Assembly (NCBI RefSeq): GCF_028421645.1
Contig: NZ_CP116887.1
Span: 4,833,501-4,897,500, forward strand
From: Aneurinibacillus sp. Ricciae_BoGa-3
GTDB taxonomy: Bacteria; Bacillota; Bacilli; Aneurinibacillales; Aneurinibacillaceae
Direction: 5' to 3'
DNA length: 64,000 nt
A program made the position numbers and the translations under genes. The stretch's first letter is position 1, and every line of letters begins with the position of its first letter. The notes below the pieces were generated by a model. It made no database searches, was not told where the DNA came from, and saw only the letters and a list, made by a program, of their open reading frames with translations. Positions 61,389-64,000 of this stretch are shown here, in pieces.

Positions 61389-61847
61389 ATGTTTCACATT
61401 ATTCCGTATATTAATGAATGTTTTATGCTGCTCAGCGCCCTCTTTATGGCGATAGGTTGGTACCAAATCCGACGGGGCCGCAAAGAAGCGCACAGACGGC
61501 TCATGCTGCTGGGCACTGTTATGGCGGCGTTATTCTTTATTGGCTATGCTGCCAAAACGGTGTTAGTAGGCGATACTTCTTTCGGCGGCCCTGCAAGCCT
61601 TAAACCTCCCTATCAAATTTTTCTTCAGACTCATACCATACTTGCAACTGTAGGAGCAATTCTAGGCATTGTAACGCTCCGGTTCGCTTACGTGCAGGCT
61701 TTTTCCAAGCATAAAAAGATCGGGCCGTGGACGGTAGTAATCTGGTTTATTACGACAGCAAGCGGACTTGCTGTGTTCCTGCTCCTCTACGTCATCTATC
61801 CCCCAGGCCCAACTACGAATATGTTCCGCAACTGGCTTGGACATTGA
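61389..61847 (+). CDS. ctaM: DUF420 membrane protein, CtaM-like oxidase assembly factor
   Basis: 152 residues with four membrane segments and conserved histidines (HRRLMLLGTVMAALFFIGY; QIFLQTHTILA). DUF420 proteins include YozB and CtaM, and CtaM is needed for maturation of the aa3 quinol oxidase in Staphylococcus aureus. Its place, divergent from the second qox operon, fits such a role. AAAGGATG lies before the ATG. The symbol rests on family and context. Confidence 0.8.
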   Translation: MFHIIPYINECFMLLSALFMAIGWYQIRRGRKEAHRRLMLLGTVMAALFFIGYAAKTVLVGDTSFGGPASLKPPYQIFLQTHTILATVGAILGIVTLRFAYVQAFSKHKKIGPWTVVIWFITTASGLAVFLLLYVIYPPGPTTNMFRNWLGH

Positions 61848-61860
61848 AATCGATTTACAC

Positions 61861-61899
61861 AGGAAGGCGCCAAAAACAATATGGCAGCTTTCCTTTTTT
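61861..61899 (+). terminator. Terminator of the ctaM-like gene
   Basis: GGAAGGC-GCCA pairs with TGG-CAGCTTTCC, interrupted by small bulges, followed by TTTTTTC at 61893-61899. Confidence 0.6.
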
Positions 61900-61911
61900 C
61901 ATACAAAAATA

Positions 61912-61942
61912 AAACGCCTAATCCAGTTCAGGATTAAGCGTA
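61912..61942. terminator. Terminator facing the M20 amidohydrolase gene
   Basis: ACGCCTAATCC (61914-61924) pairs with GGATTAAGCGT (61931-61941), with one mismatch. It has an A-run to the left and can end the leftward transcript of the M20 gene. Confidence 0.75.
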
Positions 61943-61988
61943 TTTAATCTACGTCATAATCGTGTTTCTCCTTTTTTTACTTCATGCA

Positions 61989-63164
61989 TCAGGCAAGCAG
62001 TTTAAATGCAGCATTCAGAAACATTTTCACACCTATTTCAAGTGCATCTTCGTCAATTGTAAAAAGGGCATGGTGGTGAGGATGAATAATCCCTTTATCC
62101 GGATTCCCGGCTCCAATGTAGAAGTAGGCACCTGGTGCCTTCTGCTGAAAAGCAGAGAAATCTTCGCCGCCCATGTTTGGTTTCATAAGGTCTAGCGCTT
62201 CTTTGCCAAATACTTCAATCACCGTTGCCTCGATGATTCTGGTAACCTCATTATTGTTAATAACGGGACGGTAGCCGTTTTCATATTTAAATACGTATTC
62301 GGCACCATGTGCTTCTGTAATGCCCTTGACGATGCGTTCCATCAACTGCGGGACCGCCGCCCTAAGTTTTGCATCGAAGCTACGAACCGTTCCGCACATC
62401 TCAACTGAACCCGGCATGATGTTGTGGGCTGACCCCCCGTTAAACTGTGTGATCGAAACTACCAGGTTATCCAGTGGATCTGTGTTTCTCGCAACGATGT
62501 GCTGAATATTCGTAACAACCTGGGCGCCGATGGCAATCGAATCAATCGTCTGTTGCGGCAGCGCAGCATGCCCGCCTTTTCCTTTAATGGTAATCCAAAA
62601 TGTATCCGGAGCCGCCATCATCGGGCCGTAAGCAACGCCGACCTTTCCAATCTCTATCGGTGACCACAGATGGCACCCAATTACCATGTCCACGCCATCC
62701 ATTACACCTGCATTTACCATTTCCTGTGCTCCGCCAGGGTACAATTCTTCCGCATGCTGGAATAAGAAACGTATTTCTCCCTGAATCTGATCCTTCATTC
62801 CCGACAGGACCTTCGCTGTTCCAAGCAGCATAGCGGTATGCCCATCATGGCCGCAGGCGTGCATGACACCAGGGTTCTTCGAGGCAAATTCAAATGTGTT
62901 CTCTTCCTGAATAGGCAGCGCATCCATATCCGCCCGGATGGCCAGTGTTTTTCCAGCCTTCGATCCGATTAGCCGCGCCACCACGCTCGTTTTGGTTGGA
63001 CGGGAAAGCTCCAGATTACCGAAAGACTCCAATGTATCATAGACAAATTGTGCGGTCTTTTCTTCCTCGAAAGATAGCTCAGGATGTTCGTGAAGGTGTC
63101 TTCTCCACCCGATCACATCCTCTCTGGCCTCTTCGGCTGTCCGGTTCAATGTTTCGGCGCTCAT
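61989..63164 (-). CDS. M20-family amidohydrolase (N-acyl-amino acid/hippurate hydrolase type)
   Basis: 391 residues. DVIGWRRHLHEHPELSFEE is the family start. Metal and catalytic residues lie in IRADMDALPIQE, HACGHDGHTAMLLG, FQHAEELYPGGA and the final His pair in HPHHHALF. It is a dinuclear-metal enzyme that hydrolyses N-acyl amino acids. It starts 18 bases behind the NCS2 permease gene, so the two probably form an operon and the substrate may be brought in or produced by it. Confidence 0.88.
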   Translation of the reverse strand: MSAETLNRTAEEAREDVIGWRRHLHEHPELSFEEEKTAQFVYDTLESFGNLELSRPTKTSVVARLIGSKAGKTLAIRADMDALPIQEENTFEFASKNPGVMHACGHDGHTAMLLGTAKVLSGMKDQIQGEIRFLFQHAEELYPGGAQEMVNAGVMDGVDMVIGCHLWSPIEIGKVGVAYGPMMAAPDTFWITIKGKGGHAALPQQTIDSIAIGAQVVTNIQHIVARNTDPLDNLVVSITQFNGGSAHNIMPGSVEMCGTVRSFDAKLRAAVPQLMERIVKGITEAHGAEYVFKYENGYRPVINNNEVTRIIEATVIEVFGKEALDLMKPNMGGEDFSAFQQKAPGAYFYIGAGNPDKGIIHPHHHALFTIDEDALEIGVKMFLNAAFKLLA

Positions 63165-63182
63165 CTTCTTATTCCCCTTTCT

Positions 63183-64000
63183 TCATATTGCTTTTCTGCT
63201 AGCCGGAGCTTCTTCATAGTGGGACCAATTGACGATATTCTCAAGTACAACAGACAGCAGAATCCCTACCAGGAGTCCGTTGCTCAGAAGCGGCCGGATC
63301 AACATTGGAAACGAACCGAACGCTTTAGCAGGCAGGCTCAGCATAGCAATTCCCAGCAGCGCAGGTCCGGCAATCCGGTATATCGTTTTTGAATTAAAAC
63401 GAATACCTTCGATATTTTTCAGCGCAGCGCCAAACAGCTGCAGATAGGCCACAAACAACACGGCATCTCCTACACTCACCGGCATAGTGGCAAACAAAGA
63501 ACCCAGGAAGGGAATCAGGCCAAGCACCATAAAAAGCAACCCGCCTGCGATAAAGGCCGACCGCTCCAAAATCCTGGTCGATTGAAGGAACCCCAGCGAC
63601 GACGTATACGGCGCATAGGGAACCATCCCTAACAAGCCCGAAATGATAGAATTGATTCCGGTCAGAATGAAGGAGCGCTGATACTGCCTATCCGTCGCCG
63701 GCTCCCCGAATAACTGTTCCCCGCCTCGCAGAGTCGCCACTGTATTAGTAGTATTAATCAAACCGGTTAATAAAGCGGTCAGCACAATACCCCATTCGAA
63801 ATTCGGTTGCCCCCACGGAAACAAGCTTATAAGAGACGTGGTATGAGGTTGGATAGACGTGTGGGCATGGAAGAGAACGCTGTATAGAATCCAGCCAACC
63901 ATAATCCCGATTAAAATGGAAAAATTGCTGACTTTACCTCTGCCTTTCACATTTAGCCAGGAAACCAGGATAATCAATAAAATGGAGAGGCCAGCTGTGC
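63183..64000 (-). CDS. NCS2-family purine/xanthine permease, C-terminal part
   Basis: At least 272 codons of a gene that enters from the right edge of the window; no start is visible. Several membrane segments and the NCS2 block LTGLINTTNTVATLRGGEQLFG are clear, followed by GLLGMVPYAPYTSSLGFLQSTR and GDAVLFVAYLQLFGAAL. It imports a purine or related base by proton symport. The substrate is uncertain. Confidence 0.8.
   Translation of the reverse strand, partial: TAGLSILLIILVSWLNVKGRGKVSNFSILIGIMVGWILYSVLFHAHTSIQPHTTSLISLFPWGQPNFEWGIVLTALLTGLINTTNTVATLRGGEQLFGEPATDRQYQRSFILTGINSIISGLLGMVPYAPYTSSLGFLQSTRILERSAFIAGGLLFMVLGLIPFLGSLFATMPVSVGDAVLFVAYLQLFGAALKNIEGIRFNSKTIYRIAGPALLGIAMLSLPAKAFGSFPMLIRPLLSNGLLVGILLSVVLENIVNWSHYEEAPASRKAI

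Noticed and set aside
1..64000. CRISPR arrays, tRNA and rRNA genes
   Set aside because: No spaced direct repeats of CRISPR size, no cloverleaf with conserved TTCGA arm and no rRNA-like sequence were noticed by eye. A dedicated tRNA or covariance-model scan could still find something missed.

Overview
This window looks like the chromosome of a Gram-positive member of the Bacillales with moderate GC content. The evidence is GGAGG-type ribosome binding sites, many Rho-independent terminators, EcsAB, a PxpBC (KipI/KipA-like) operon, QoxABCD quinol oxidases, and a PTS glucose gene behind a GlcT-type antiterminator. The family content would suit an Aneurinibacillus/Brevibacillus-like organism, but the species is a guess. 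No rRNA, tRNA or CRISPR array was seen.

Layout. 1-4.2 kb holds ecsBA, a small hypothetical gene, an EamA exporter preceded by a 15-codon leader peptide and a four-segment hairpin set, and an rRNA methyltransferase. 4.2-12.9 kb holds yihY and a Russian-doll mobile island. A group IIC-like intron (5066-12867) sits directly on the terminator of the DUF423 gene. Its reverse transcriptase gene is split by a recombinase-in-trio (RIT-like) element (5988-11898) with an 11-bp terminal inverted repeat and a 6-bp target duplication. Two of the three tyrosine recombinase genes in that element are themselves split by IS3-family elements. 12.9-20.8 kb has DUF423, a SEC-C protein, a decayed TnpB element, a HesB-like protein, trhO, RNase Z and a decayed ABC exporter pair.

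20.9-32 kb carries an APC permease, a 3-methyladenine glycosylase, an M3 peptidase, an NhaC antiporter, a DinB protein and the 5-oxoproline operon pxpB-pxpC-pxpA-ycsG-ycsI. 32-41 kb has an M42 peptidase and a set of co-oriented genes for a nickel-pincer hydroxyacid racemase (larC, larE, larA), an MFS transporter, a glycerate kinase and a CdaR-type regulator. Together these suggest a hydroxyacid uptake and racemisation pathway feeding glycerate kinase. 41-48 kb has DUF2935, an S66 peptidase, hutH, ptsG with its RAT/terminator, and msrAB.

48-62 kb has two paralogous quinol oxidase operons (qoxABCD). The second is divergent from a DUF420/CtaM-like assembly gene. Between the two lie an amino-acid permease, DUF488, an MFS exporter and a methyltransferase. 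The window ends with an M20 amidohydrolase and a truncated NCS2 purine/xanthine permease.

A palindrome-rich interspersed repeat recurs at 18.2, 26.5, 31.9 and 48.5 kb. The strongest leads are the erm-style translational attenuator before the EamA gene, the nested intron/RIT/IS3 island with reconstructable insertion sites, the mosaic palindromic repeat, and the LarA-glycerate kinase neighbourhood.
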